Positions 33,467 through 43,650 of a stretch of 64,000 nt of DNA are shown here, piece after piece; position 1 is the stretch's first letter, and each line of letters begins with the position of its first letter. This DNA is from Myroides indicus (lineage in GTDB: Bacteria > Bacteroidota > Bacteroidia > Flavobacteriales > Flavobacteriaceae). The position numbers and the translations under genes are program-made. Location of the stretch: positions 89,133 through 153,132 of the forward strand of contig NZ_SOAG01000002.1 of NCBI RefSeq assembly GCF_004364575.1. The letters are read 5' to 3'. The notes under the pieces were generated by a model. The model did no database searches and was not told where the DNA came from. It saw only the letters and a program-made list of their open reading frames with translations.

Positions 33467-36400
33467 ATGAGATCAAAGTTTAGATGGACTTTAGCACTTT
33501 TTTTGGTGTTATGGGTGCAAATTTCATTTGCCCAAGAAAAAAACCTGAAAGGGGTGGTTTCAGACGAAGACTTTCCGTTGCCGGGCGTAACAGTAGTTAT
33601 TAAAGGTACGCAGATTGGAACACAGACAGATTTAGACGGAAATTATTCTATTAAGGTAAATCAGGGAGACATTGTTGTGTTTTCTTTTATCGGAATGCAG
33701 GATGTCCAATATACTGTAGGGGCTGCGAATGTCTATAATGTAAAAATGGCTTCAGACGAGGCTATTTTAGATGAGGTTGTAGTAGTAGCTTACGGAACAG
33801 CTTCTAAAGAATCTATTACAGGAGCTATATCAATGATAAAATCGGATGATATAGCAAAAAGGCCAACTACCAATGCGATTGGTGCGCTTGAAGGGTCAGC
33901 GGCCGGTATTCAGGTAAACAACACTTCGGGACAACCGGGATCAGAACCTGAGGTTCGTATCAGAGGGTTTACTTCATTAAGACAAAAAGCTGTAAAAGGA
34001 ATAGATGCCAATGCTCCCTTGTATGTTGTGGATGGCGTTCCGTATGCAGGAAATATTTCGGATATAAACCCTGCGGATATTGAAAGTATGTCTGTTTTAA
34101 AAGACGCTTCATCTTCTACTTTATACGGAAATAGGGCTTCTAATGGAGTAATTTTAATTACTACCAAAAAGGGATCAAAAGGTACAGGGGCGTTTAATGT
34201 AGATATTAAACAAGGTTTGTATACCAGAGGTATTGAAGACTATGATCGCTTAGGTCCGGATGATTTTATGAATGTAATGTGGACCGGCTATCGAAACGGG
34301 TTGATGGGCGGTAAAGTTTCCTTAGAAGAGGCTAATATGCTTGCAAATACTACTCTAATTAGCGAAATACTAAAAACCAACATTTACAATGTACCAAACG
34401 ATCAGTTATTTGTAAATGGAAAATTAAATCCTAATGCGCAGATTTTGGATGGATATAGAGGTGATTTAGATTGGTATAAGCCTATTGAAAGAACAGGGTA
34501 TTTCCAGGATATAAATCTGAGTGGACGCATAGTAAGTGATAAAGGAGGAGCTTTCTTTTCTACGGGCTTTCTAAATAATGAAGGGTATTTTAAAAACTCG
34601 GATTTTAAACGTTTTACAGGACGCGTTAATGCTGATTATCAGGTAAACGACTGGCTAAAAGTGGGGACAAATGTTTCAGGTTCTCATCAAGAATCAAATG
34701 GTTTGTCTGCGAGTAGAAATGAAGCGGCAAATTATTTTAATCCGTTTATGTATGCTCGTACTATTGCACCTATTTATCCGGTATATATGCATGATCCTGC
34801 TACTGGGGATTTTGTTTATGATGAAAACGGAGAGAAAATTTACGACAATGGCGAAAAGAGCCGAAATCAGTATGTTGGAAGACATGTGGTTTGGGAAAAT
34901 GATTTAAACAGCACGCAAACGATCAGAAATACGTTGAGTGGACAGGTATTTGCCGATATTAAATTTTGGGATGACTTTACTTTCACTTTACGAGGAGATT
35001 TAAATGTTCGCAATTCCGAAAAAAGACAGTATGAAAATGCGATTATCGGAGACGGGTCAGGAAATAACGGACGCGTTAGAAGAGATATTTACAGATATAA
35101 GACTTATACAGCACAACAGTTGTTAAACTGGGAAAGAGATTTTGGAAAACACAATCTTCAGGCTTTAGTAGGACATGAAAACTACAGCACGGAATACAGT
35201 ACGTTATTTGCGATGAAAGGAAATCAGAATTTTGCCGGATTGGGAGATATGATTAATTTCAACGATATGTCAGATTTGTACGATTACACGGATATCTACA
35301 GAACAGAAGGTTATTTATCCAGACTAAAATATAACTATGACAATAAATATTTTGTAGAAGGTTCTTTCCGAAGAGATGGTTCTTCTAAATTCCATAAAGA
35401 CAACAGATGGGGGAATTTCTGGTCTGTTGGAGGTAGCTGGATTGTTTCTAATGAAGATTTTTTCAATTCCAATGTAATAGACAACTTAAAGTTAAGAGCT
35501 TCTTACGGAGAAGTAGGAAATGATCAGGGGGCGCAATGGTATGCGTATCAAGACCTGTATAGAATTGATAAAAATGACGGATCGGCTGCAATTTACAAAT
35601 CTCAAAACGGAAATAAAGATTTGCAGTGGGAAACTTCTTCTTCTTTTGGGGCAGCTGTTGAAGCAAGTTTGTTTAACAGAGCCAATGTATCGGTAGAGTA
35701 TTTTGATAAGCGCTCTCAAAACTTGTTGATGGATTTAAATCTGCCTTTGTCTAACGGGTCAACCTCTCCTTCTGTAGGAGGATCTTTGATTACGAGCAAT
35801 GTTGGAAGTATATCTAATAGAGGAATAGAGGTGAGCTTTGATGTTGATATTATCCGCAATGACGATTGGAAATGGAATGTAGCTGCTAATGCAACTTGGA
35901 TGAAAAACAAAATTGTAGAATTGCCGGAAGAAAATAGAGAAAATGGAATTTTGGACGGATTGTACAAAAGGGTAGAAGGAAAAAGTATTTATGAATTTTA
36001 TTTATATCAATATGCAGGCGTAGATCAAATGACAGGAAATGCTTTGTACGAAATGAATACAGAAAATTATCTGGCTCCGGGAAAAGGAACGGCTAATAAT
36101 CCAACTCCTGAAGTGCCGGAAGAGTACTTTGTGGAAATAAACGGAAAGCAGTATACAACTAATACAACTTACGCCAGAAAAGATTTTTCCGGGAGTCCGC
36201 TTCCAAAAGTAAACGGAAGTTTCTCTACAGCTTTATCGTATAAAAACTTTTCACTATCGGGATTGTTTACCTATAGCATTGGCGGAAAAGTTTATGACTA
36301 CAGTTATGCAGATCTAATGTCAGTAAGTGCTAACCCGAGTGCTATTCACAAGGATATTCTAAATGCTTGGGAAGGCGTGCCGGAAGGTATGACAGAAGCT

Positions 36401-36721
36401 TCTTTTAACCGTATTGATCCTAATGGGATTCCTGTAGTAGATTTTACAAGAAATACTAATACTTCTGCAGGAAGCTCTACAAGATGGTTACAAGATGCAT
36501 CTTATCTCGTTATTAAAAACATTACACTGAGCTATGAAATGCCTAGAGAAATGCTGGATAAATTAGGTGTTGGAGCATTAAGGCTTAATTTAGGAGTAGA
36601 AAATCTGGCAACTTTTACTAAACTAAAAGGAATGAATCCGCAACAGGCATTTGACGGACGTTTAGACCACGCTTATGTAACGCCAAGAACATTTACTTTT
36701 GGTATGAATTTAACTTTTTAA
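33467..36721 (+). CDS. SusC-family TonB-dependent outer-membrane transporter (pair 1)
   Basis: 1,084 aa. Signal peptide 1-22 (ends QISFAQ), then a carboxypeptidase-regulatory-like beta-sandwich (about 25-110; GVTVVIKGTQIGTQTDLDGN), a TonB-box-like segment DEVVVVAYGTA, a plug domain (about 115-255; NNTSGQPGSEPEVRIRGF, LYVVDGVPY, DIESMSVLKDASSSTLYGNR) and a 22-strand barrel ending in an aromatic-terminated strand FTFGMNLTF. SusC proteins import oligomers energised by TonB, with SusD as lid. The SusD partner starts 17 bp downstream. No glycosidase, peptidase or regulator is adjacent, so the substrate is open (glycan or peptide). Confidence 0.95.
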   Translation: MRSKFRWTLALFLVLWVQISFAQEKNLKGVVSDEDFPLPGVTVVIKGTQIGTQTDLDGNYSIKVNQGDIVVFSFIGMQDVQYTVGAANVYNVKMASDEAILDEVVVVAYGTASKESITGAISMIKSDDIAKRPTTNAIGALEGSAAGIQVNNTSGQPGSEPEVRIRGFTSLRQKAVKGIDANAPLYVVDGVPYAGNISDINPADIESMSVLKDASSSTLYGNRASNGVILITTKKGSKGTGAFNVDIKQGLYTRGIEDYDRLGPDDFMNVMWTGYRNGLMGGKVSLEEANMLANTTLISEILKTNIYNVPNDQLFVNGKLNPNAQILDGYRGDLDWYKPIERTGYFQDINLSGRIVSDKGGAFFSTGFLNNEGYFKNSDFKRFTGRVNADYQVNDWLKVGTNVSGSHQESNGLSASRNEAANYFNPFMYARTIAPIYPVYMHDPATGDFVYDENGEKIYDNGEKSRNQYVGRHVVWENDLNSTQTIRNTLSGQVFADIKFWDDFTFTLRGDLNVRNSEKRQYENAIIGDGSGNNGRVRRDIYRYKTYTAQQLLNWERDFGKHNLQALVGHENYSTEYSTLFAMKGNQNFAGLGDMINFNDMSDLYDYTDIYRTEGYLSRLKYNYDNKYFVEGSFRRDGSSKFHKDNRWGNFWSVGGSWIVSNEDFFNSNVIDNLKLRASYGEVGNDQGAQWYAYQDLYRIDKNDGSAAIYKSQNGNKDLQWETSSSFGAAVEASLFNRANVSVEYFDKRSQNLLMDLNLPLSNGSTSPSVGGSLITSNVGSISNRGIEVSFDVDIIRNDDWKWNVAANATWMKNKIVELPEENRENGILDGLYKRVEGKSIYEFYLYQYAGVDQMTGNALYEMNTENYLAPGKGTANNPTPEVPEEYFVEINGKQYTTNTTYARKDFSGSPLPKVNGSFSTALSYKNFSLSGLFTYSIGGKVYDYSYADLMSVSANPSAIHKDILNAWEGVPEGMTEASFNRIDPNGIPVVDFTRNTNTSAGSSTRWLQDASYLVIKNITLSYEMPREMLDKLGVGALRLNLGVENLATFTKLKGMNPQQAFDGRLDHAYVTPRTFTFGMNLTF

Positions 36722-36738
36722 TTTAAAATCTGATAGAC

Positions 36739-38283
36739 ATGAAAATTAGATTTATAAAACATATTGCTTTAGCTGCAGTTTTGGCTTTAGGAGCTTGTAG
36801 CAAAGATTATTTAGACACCTATCCAACAGATGAAACTTCTCCATCTACTGTTTTTGAAACGACCGAAGGAGTAGAGATGGCTGTTAACGGATTGGCGAAA
36901 ATTATGGTTACCCAACATTTGGAAACTCAGGGTTTTAATGGAGAAGGTACTATAAAAATGTACTATGGGGAATATCCGGGAAATAATTTTAGGGTAAACC
37001 TACCAGGATGGGGACCATTAATTAACGGAGAGTATTTTGAAAAATCAGATGTAATTTACAATTACTATCCGTGGCATTACTATTATATGCTTATTAATAA
37101 TGCCAATGTAATTATAGATAAAGTAGACGAGGCGGAAGGTCCGGCGGCAACCAAAGAATATTTGAAGGCACAAGCGCTTGCATATCGAGCATATAGCTAT
37201 ACGATGTTATCGCAGATTTATGGTTACAGATGGGATGCCTCCGGCAATGGTTCTCAAAAGTGTTTAGTGCTGAGAACTTCGTCTGTCGAGGATCCTAATC
37301 AGCCGATGGTTTCATTAAATGAAATATATAAGCAAGTATATCAGGATTTGGATTTATCTATCAGCTTATTTGAAAAAAGCGGATATAAGAGAAGTGCAAA
37401 CCATCAGATTGATAAAAATGTAGCACAGGCTATTTATGCCAGAGCGGCAATTGTTAAGAAAGATTATGAAACTGCTGCTAAATACGCTGCTTTAGCAAGA
37501 GAAGGATATCCTTTGATGAATAACCAAGAATATAAAAATGGTTTTGCTAATCCAACATCAGAATGGATTTGGGGGAGTTTTGGTGCTTCGGATGAGCAGC
37601 TGTATTTTTTCTCATATCAAGCTTACATTGCATATAATTCATCAGCTTCGTCGGTACGAGTTTATCCTAAGCGCATGAGTAAAGAACTATACGAAACAAT
37701 TCCGAATACCGATATCAGGAAAGAGTTATTCCTTAATCCGGAGGGATATGAAGGGCAATATGTGTTAAATTCAGGAGAAACGGAATCAGGCTCCGAAATG
37801 GATAAGGCTGCGAGAGCTGCTTTTCCTGGCTTGCAGAGTAACGCTGTTGTTGCGGCATATATGCAGTTTAAGATTAAAGCAAATGATATGCCGGGCGTTG
37901 GTCATTTGAATCATTTCCGATCATCAGAAATGTATTTAATAGAAGCTGAAGCTAAACACTTTTTAGGACAGGACGGAGAAGCTGCACAGTTGTTGGAAGA
38001 GTTAACACAAGGATCTGGTCGTGATACTGAGTATGTATGCAGTAAAACGGGAGACGAACTGTTTAAAGAGATAGTTAAATACAGGGGTATAGAGCTTTGG
38101 GGTGAAGGATTTGACTGGTTTGATATGAAGAGATGGGGATTGCCTATTATCCGAAAAACAGGTAAAGACGGAGGAAACTATCCGGAATTATTAGCAATTG
38201 ATAAAACGCCAAATGCTAATAATAACTGGACTTGGGTAACTCCGGCGAAAGAATACGATTTTAATAGCGCACTAAAAGAATAA
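36739..38283 (+). CDS. SusD-family nutrient-binding lipoprotein (pair 1)
   Basis: 514 aa, lipid-anchored at Cys20 (LALGACSKDYLD). It has the SusD/RagB architecture: helical TPR scaffold with QALAYRAYSYTMLSQIYG and FRSSEMYLIEAEAKHFLG, and the C-terminal RGIELWGEGFDWFDMKRWG typical of the family. It caps the SusC pore on the cell surface and binds substrate. It follows the SusC gene by 17 bp and ends at a strong terminator. Confidence 0.95.
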   Translation: MKIRFIKHIALAAVLALGACSKDYLDTYPTDETSPSTVFETTEGVEMAVNGLAKIMVTQHLETQGFNGEGTIKMYYGEYPGNNFRVNLPGWGPLINGEYFEKSDVIYNYYPWHYYYMLINNANVIIDKVDEAEGPAATKEYLKAQALAYRAYSYTMLSQIYGYRWDASGNGSQKCLVLRTSSVEDPNQPMVSLNEIYKQVYQDLDLSISLFEKSGYKRSANHQIDKNVAQAIYARAAIVKKDYETAAKYAALAREGYPLMNNQEYKNGFANPTSEWIWGSFGASDEQLYFFSYQAYIAYNSSASSVRVYPKRMSKELYETIPNTDIRKELFLNPEGYEGQYVLNSGETESGSEMDKAARAAFPGLQSNAVVAAYMQFKIKANDMPGVGHLNHFRSSEMYLIEAEAKHFLGQDGEAAQLLEELTQGSGRDTEYVCSKTGDELFKEIVKYRGIELWGEGFDWFDMKRWGLPIIRKTGKDGGNYPELLAIDKTPNANNNWTWVTPAKEYDFNSALKE

Positions 38284-38302
38284 CTCTTATTGGGTTTAAA
38301 GT

Positions 38303-38344
38303 ATCAAAAAGCTGCAACAATTTAAATTGTTGCAGCTTTTTGAT
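38303..38344 (+). terminator. Terminator of SusC/SusD unit 1
   Basis: 42-bp perfect palindrome, arms 38303-38323 and 38324-38344 (core GCTGCAACAATTT), with T5 in the right arm. It lies 20 bp after the SusD stop and separates the two pairs. Confidence 0.85.
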
Positions 38345-38696
38345 TTAAATACATTTATTTAGAGGTGTTTAATTTAGTTAATAGGATAATAAATGTGTAT
38401 TTCTGTATTTTAGTACATCAGACTGTAGATGTACTAAAAGAATTTCTGTTTAGAATATAAATAGATAGCTGTGTATTCTTGGTTTTTAGCCGAATATTTC
38501 CTTGGTTTCATAGTTAAATATTTTGTTTTTAAATTGATTTAATATTTATTTTTTAGTATTTATTATTAATTAAATATGTTTAATTAATAAAATAACTACA
38601 ATATGTTTTGATATTACTTTAAAAATATAGTTATTATTTATTATTTTAATACGAAAAAATAAATTAACAAATATTAAAATAATAATAAAAATTTGT
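38345..38696. other. AT-rich gap between the two SusC/SusD units
   Basis: No gene or RNA recognised; extremely AT-rich. No anti-sigma/ECF sigma gene is inserted between the pairs. Confidence 0.55.
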
Positions 38697-38704
38697 TAGA
38701 TTTG
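38697..38704 (+). promoter_or_regulatory. -7 element of the second SusC/SusD unit
   Basis: TAGATTTG (TAnnTTTG), 26 bp before the ATG, followed 4 bp later by the same ACTAACTAAT 10-mer (38709-38718) seen at the first unit. Confidence 0.55.
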
Positions 38705-38730
38705 TTATACTAACTAATCAATATTTTATA

Positions 38731-41700
38731 ATGAAGTCAAAGTTTAATTGGATTTTTACGTGCCTTTTTGCCCTTTGTATACAAGTGGCAATAGCACAAG
38801 AAAAAACTCTAAGCGGAGTAGTATCTGAAGATGGTATGCCGCTTCCGGGAGTAACCGTTGTGATTCAGGGAACACAGGAAGGAACACAAACGGATTTAGA
38901 TGGTAAGTATTCCATTAGAGTAAATACCGGCGACGTCGTTGTTTTCTCTTTTATTGGAATGAATGATGTGAGACACACTGTGGGTGCGTCTACTACGTAC
39001 AATGCGAATATGACTGTAGAGGATAATTTCCTTGATGAAGTAATCGTTGTAGGGTATGGTACAGCTACTAAAGAGTCTTTTACTGGATCAGCTACACAGG
39101 TAGCTGCAAAAGAAATTGAAAAGAAAAACGTTTCTAATGCGGTTCAAGCTCTTGCGGGAGAAGCGGCTGGGGTAAGAATTATTACAGAAACAGGTCAACC
39201 GGGTTCTGAACCTAAGGTTCGTATTCGTGGGTTTGGTTCTGTTAATGGAAACAGAAGCCCTCTATATATTGTGGATGGCACTCCGTTTTTTGGTAATGTA
39301 AGCTCGATTAATCCTGCAGACATCGAAAGCATGTCTGTGTTAAAAGATGCGACAGCAACGGCTATTTATGGTTCTAGAGGAGCTAATGGAGTAGTAATTA
39401 TTAATACTAAAACAGGAAAAGGACAGGAATCATTTATTGAAGTAGATGCAAAAACCGGAATAAACTGGAGAAATCTTCCTCGATATAATGTAATTACATC
39501 TCCTGAAGAATATATAGAATATTCTTGGGAAGCGATGAGAAATTATGGAAAGTTTGGATATGAATTAAATGATAATGAATCAATAGATTTCGCAAATGAA
39601 TTGTTATTTGATGGAGATTATGGGATAGCTTCAAAATATAATATGTGGAAAGTAGCTGATGGAGCAGAATTAATCGATCCTGCTACTGGGAAGGTTCGTC
39701 CTGGAGTACAAAGATTATACAATCCTGAAAACTGGGAGGATTATGCTTTTCAATCTTCCAGACGTATTGAAGCAAACCTAAAGATGGGAGGTTCTTCTGA
39801 AAAAACATCTTATTTCACTTCTTTAGGGTATTTAAAAGATGAGGGTTATTCTATTAATTCTGATTATGAACGTGTGAGTGCCCGTTTAAACTTACAACAT
39901 AAACCCAAAGATTGGTTGGAAGCGAAAATGAATATTGGTTATTCGCATTCTCAAAGTAACAATGCAGGTCAGTCCGAAGATTCAGGAAGTGTTTTCTGGT
40001 TTGTTGACAATATACCTTCTATCTATCCTTTATTTAGTAGAGATGCAAAAGGTAATAAAATTCCAGAATCGCACTATGGGGGTTATGAATACGATTATGG
40101 AGAAGATAGAGGGTTTGGTGCATTAACAAATTCAATTGCGGATGCACATTACGGTAAAGATAGGAGAACAAGAGATGAAATTAATGTGAACGCATCTTTT
40201 ACAGTGGATATTTATGATGGATTGACTTTTGAAACTACTATAGGTGGACAGTATTATAACAATACAAGAGATATTTTAAATCATAGATATTTCGGTTCTG
40301 CTGAATCTATGGGAGGGTCTATTGATAAAATTAAAACCGAACTGTTTACATATAACTGGCTAAAAATGTTACGTTACAAAAAGTCTTTTGGAGCTCATGG
40401 TTTAGAAGTTTTGGCAGCACATGAAAACAACTATTATGAAGGAAGGTATAATAGTGCAAGTAAATATGATTTAGCAAATCCAAGCGGAACTGAATTGAAT
40501 AATGGAGGGTTGACATCTCCTTCCTACGGATGGTTGGATCAAAGTTCAATAGAGAGTTATTTTGGACAAGTGAACTATGATTATGAAGGTAAATATTTCT
40601 TGTCTGGATCAGTGAGACGTGATGGGGCTTCTAAGTTTAAGAGAGATAAATGGGGGACATTTTATTCTATAGGAGGAGCTTGGGTAATGTCTAAAGAAGA
40701 TTTTATGATGGATCAAAATGTATTTTCACATTTAAAATTGAAAGCCAGTTATGGTACAACAGGAGATCAAACTCCGTTTGTTACTATAGGAGGAGTGTTA
40801 CAGGAAGCTTATCATCCGGGCGAAATTTTATGGGAAGTTTCTAATTACAATGGAAAACTGGCAATCTATGAGGATAAAGTAGGGAATGCTGATTTAACAT
40901 GGGAAAAATCAAAAATGTTTCAGACTGGAATAGAGTTTAGTTTGGGTAGATTCTTAGATATTTCAGTTGATTATTATTTAAAAAACACAGATGATTTAAT
41001 TTTTGATCGTAGAGTTGGACCTTCGGCTGGATATGCTTTAATGACTGTAAATGATGGAGGATTGCGCAATCAGGGGATCGAATTTGATGTAACAGCTCAT
41101 TTGTTAAAAACGAAAGATGCTTATATTGATTTGTCTTTAAATGGAGAAACACTTAAAAATAAATTAACAAAAATGCCGATTGATCCAACTACAGGGCAGC
41201 AAAAACCATTGGATGTTTCAGGAATGTTTGGTAGAGCAGTAGGCTATTCAATTGGAGATTTCTATATGAGAGAATGGGCAGGAGTTGATTCAAAAACAGG
41301 AGAGGGATTGTGGTATGTTTATACTTATCAAGACGAAAATAATAAAACACAAACGGTGGCATCTTTGCATGATTTTTTAGCAGCGAATCCAGGTATGGAA
41401 GGAAAGCTGACAAAGGAAACAACAAATAACTATGCTGTGGCATCTCAATCTTTTGTAGGGAAGTCCGCTATTCCTAAATTAAGAGGAGGAATTAATTTAA
41501 GTGCAGGGTATAAAGGATGGGAATTGAGTGTTCAAATGCTGTATAGTTTAGGAGGATATGCTTACGATGGTACCTACGCAGCTCTGATGGGTAATGGTAC
41601 GATTGGTGGAAATAATTGGCATAAAGATATGGCTGGTAGATGGCAAAAACCGGGAGATATTACTGATATACCTCGTTTGTCAAATGAAGTGAGTGCAAAT

Positions 41701-41970
41701 GATGTATATGTAAATGGAACGTCAACAAGATTTTTAACTAAAGCAGATTATTTGAGTATTAACAATATTCGCTTAGGGTATAATGTACCTGCTAAATTTT
41801 TAAAGCAAATTGGGTTAGCAGATTTAAGCTTTTTTGTGTCAGGTGATAATTTGTGGTTGTTTACAAAACGTAAAGGATTTAATCCTTCCGGACAAGAGTT
41901 TGGAACATCAGATTATTATCAATACACTCCATTATCAACCGTTACAGGAGGTGTAAGAGTGAAATTTTAA
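38731..41970 (+). CDS. SusC-family TonB-dependent outer-membrane transporter (pair 2)
   Basis: 1,079 aa. Signal peptide 1-22 (ends VAIAQ), regulatory beta-sandwich GVTVVIQGTQEGTQTDLDGK, TonB-box-like DEVIVVGYGTA, plug (TETGQPGSEPKVRIRGFGS, LYIVDGTPF, MSVLKDATATAIYGSRGANG) and a large barrel ending STVTGGVRVKF. The first 110 residues are very close to those of the pair-1 SusC, while plug loops and barrel differ, so the two probably arose by duplication and now take different substrates. The SusD partner follows after 8 bp. Confidence 0.95.
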   Translation: MKSKFNWIFTCLFALCIQVAIAQEKTLSGVVSEDGMPLPGVTVVIQGTQEGTQTDLDGKYSIRVNTGDVVVFSFIGMNDVRHTVGASTTYNANMTVEDNFLDEVIVVGYGTATKESFTGSATQVAAKEIEKKNVSNAVQALAGEAAGVRIITETGQPGSEPKVRIRGFGSVNGNRSPLYIVDGTPFFGNVSSINPADIESMSVLKDATATAIYGSRGANGVVIINTKTGKGQESFIEVDAKTGINWRNLPRYNVITSPEEYIEYSWEAMRNYGKFGYELNDNESIDFANELLFDGDYGIASKYNMWKVADGAELIDPATGKVRPGVQRLYNPENWEDYAFQSSRRIEANLKMGGSSEKTSYFTSLGYLKDEGYSINSDYERVSARLNLQHKPKDWLEAKMNIGYSHSQSNNAGQSEDSGSVFWFVDNIPSIYPLFSRDAKGNKIPESHYGGYEYDYGEDRGFGALTNSIADAHYGKDRRTRDEINVNASFTVDIYDGLTFETTIGGQYYNNTRDILNHRYFGSAESMGGSIDKIKTELFTYNWLKMLRYKKSFGAHGLEVLAAHENNYYEGRYNSASKYDLANPSGTELNNGGLTSPSYGWLDQSSIESYFGQVNYDYEGKYFLSGSVRRDGASKFKRDKWGTFYSIGGAWVMSKEDFMMDQNVFSHLKLKASYGTTGDQTPFVTIGGVLQEAYHPGEILWEVSNYNGKLAIYEDKVGNADLTWEKSKMFQTGIEFSLGRFLDISVDYYLKNTDDLIFDRRVGPSAGYALMTVNDGGLRNQGIEFDVTAHLLKTKDAYIDLSLNGETLKNKLTKMPIDPTTGQQKPLDVSGMFGRAVGYSIGDFYMREWAGVDSKTGEGLWYVYTYQDENNKTQTVASLHDFLAANPGMEGKLTKETTNNYAVASQSFVGKSAIPKLRGGINLSAGYKGWELSVQMLYSLGGYAYDGTYAALMGNGTIGGNNWHKDMAGRWQKPGDITDIPRLSNEVSANDVYVNGTSTRFLTKADYLSINNIRLGYNVPAKFLKQIGLADLSFFVSGDNLWLFTKRKGFNPSGQEFGTSDYYQYTPLSTVTGGVRVKF

Positions 41971-41978
41971 TTAGAAAA

Positions 41979-43508
41979 ATGAGAAAAGAAATGAAAAAAA
42001 TAATGATAATAGCTCTTGGAGCAGGTTTGCTGTTAGGAGCGTGTTCTAAAGATTTTTTAGATACATCATCGACTAGATTTATTTCTAAAGATGATATTGA
42101 TAAAATATCAGAAACTTCACCGCATTTATCTGAAGCTACAATGAATGGTTTGTATGCCTATAATGTGAAAGATGGTTCTGGAGGAACAGATGGACATGAT
42201 GATTTTGGACAAAAAGGATACGATATTTATACCGATATGCTTTCCGGAGATATGAATCTAAATAGAGGGATATATGGATGGTATTCTCGCCTTGCAAATT
42301 TACAAGATCCTCAAAATTATGTGAGTAATACAGTTTATAAACCATGGCGCTTCTATTATTATATGGTAAGAGGAGCTAATAATATTATTGATGCTTCTGG
42401 AGGTAATGAGATTATTCCTGAAGATAATAAAGAAAAAATTGTTGTAGCACAAGCTAAAGCATTAAGGGCTTATATGTATTACAATTTAGTAATGTTGTAT
42501 ACGCAAGGTTATGATGCTAATGAAAAAATATTACCAATTTACATTACTCCAAGTTTAGCAAATACCCCTGCAAAACCAACACAGGAAGTATTTGCATTGA
42601 TGGAAAAAGATTTAAAAGAAGCTATTTCTTTGTTTGAGTCAGCAGGAGCTAATAGTACAATTCTTCCTAGAGCGACAGAATTAGATTATTATGTTACTAA
42701 AGGGATTTTAGCTTACGTTCTTAGTGCTAAAGGAACACAAGATGCGTTAGTTGAAGTTCAAACTTTGACACAAGATATTATGGCAGCTTATCCTTTAGCA
42801 ACTAAAGAGCAATTATTAGGAGGGTTTAATAGTGTTGAGCAAAATCCTAACTGGATATGGGGAGCAAAATTAGGAATCGATAATAATCTGGATTTGGTGT
42901 CTTGGTGGGGACAAGTAGATGTATTTACATATAGTTATGCTGTAGTTGGAGATACTAAAGGGATGTCTAAAGAGTTGTATGAATCTATTCGTCCAGATGA
43001 TATTCGAAAAGAGCAATTTTCTAATGAACCTGTTACAGATGTAAATGGGAATACAATGGATTTTGGAGAAAGAGCTTATTTACCAATTAACAAGTTCTAT
43101 TCGGCTACAGGAAAAAGATTGCAGGGACAGCGTCTAATAGAATCTGCCTACGTGTTTATGAGAGTAGAAGAAATGTATTTGTTACACGCTGAGGCTGCAG
43201 CAAGACTGATGCAAGATGGAGAAGCTATTACCTCTCTGAAAGAAATGTTAGCAAATAGAATTGATGATATTTCTTATTTAGATGGATTGAGTGGTCAAGC
43301 TTTAAAGGATGAGATTATGCTTCAAACTCGGATTGAGCTATGGGGCGAAGGAAAAGTATATGCAGCTTTTAAACGAAACAAGAAAGACATGACTTATGGC
43401 TCTAATCATTTGACTTTTCCAGGAACTACTTTCTCATACGATGATCCTCGTTTGACATTTAAAGTTCCTCAGGCAGAAATACTTAATAATCCAGTATATA
43501 ATAACTAA
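41979..43508 (+). CDS. SusD-family nutrient-binding lipoprotein (pair 2)
   Basis: 509 aa; lipobox LLLGAC with Cys22 (start MRKEMKK, or Met5). SusD-type features: AQAKALRAYMYYNLVMLYTQ, VFMRVEEMYLLHAEAAARLM and the C-terminal QTRIELWGEGKVYAAFKRN. It pairs with the SusC gene 8 bp upstream and differs strongly in sequence from the first SusD, consistent with a different ligand. A terminator follows at 43532-43559. Confidence 0.94.
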   Translation: MRKEMKKIMIIALGAGLLLGACSKDFLDTSSTRFISKDDIDKISETSPHLSEATMNGLYAYNVKDGSGGTDGHDDFGQKGYDIYTDMLSGDMNLNRGIYGWYSRLANLQDPQNYVSNTVYKPWRFYYYMVRGANNIIDASGGNEIIPEDNKEKIVVAQAKALRAYMYYNLVMLYTQGYDANEKILPIYITPSLANTPAKPTQEVFALMEKDLKEAISLFESAGANSTILPRATELDYYVTKGILAYVLSAKGTQDALVEVQTLTQDIMAAYPLATKEQLLGGFNSVEQNPNWIWGAKLGIDNNLDLVSWWGQVDVFTYSYAVVGDTKGMSKELYESIRPDDIRKEQFSNEPVTDVNGNTMDFGERAYLPINKFYSATGKRLQGQRLIESAYVFMRVEEMYLLHAEAAARLMQDGEAITSLKEMLANRIDDISYLDGLSGQALKDEIMLQTRIELWGEGKVYAAFKRNKKDMTYGSNHLTFPGTTFSYDDPRLTFKVPQAEILNNPVYNN

Positions 43509-43531
43509 TATATTATTTATACATTTTCAAT

Positions 43532-43559
43532 AAAAAAACCACCCGAAGGTGGTTTTTTT
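43532..43559 (+). terminator. Terminator of SusC/SusD unit 2
   Basis: AAAAAAACCACC / GGTGGTTTTTTT arms with a CGAA tetraloop and a T8 tail, 23 bp after the stop codon. Confidence 0.9.
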
Positions 43560-43626
43560 TGTTTCTCAATTTCAAAGAATATTAAGGGCAATATTCTTTA
43601 CGATGTTTATTTTCAATTAAAAAAAT

Positions 43627-43634
43627 TACCTTTG
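43627..43634 (+). promoter_or_regulatory. -7 element for the porin gene
   Basis: TACCTTTG (TAnnTTTG) 16 bp before the ATG. Confidence 0.45.
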
Positions 43635-43650
43635 CTTAAATTTTGATTTT

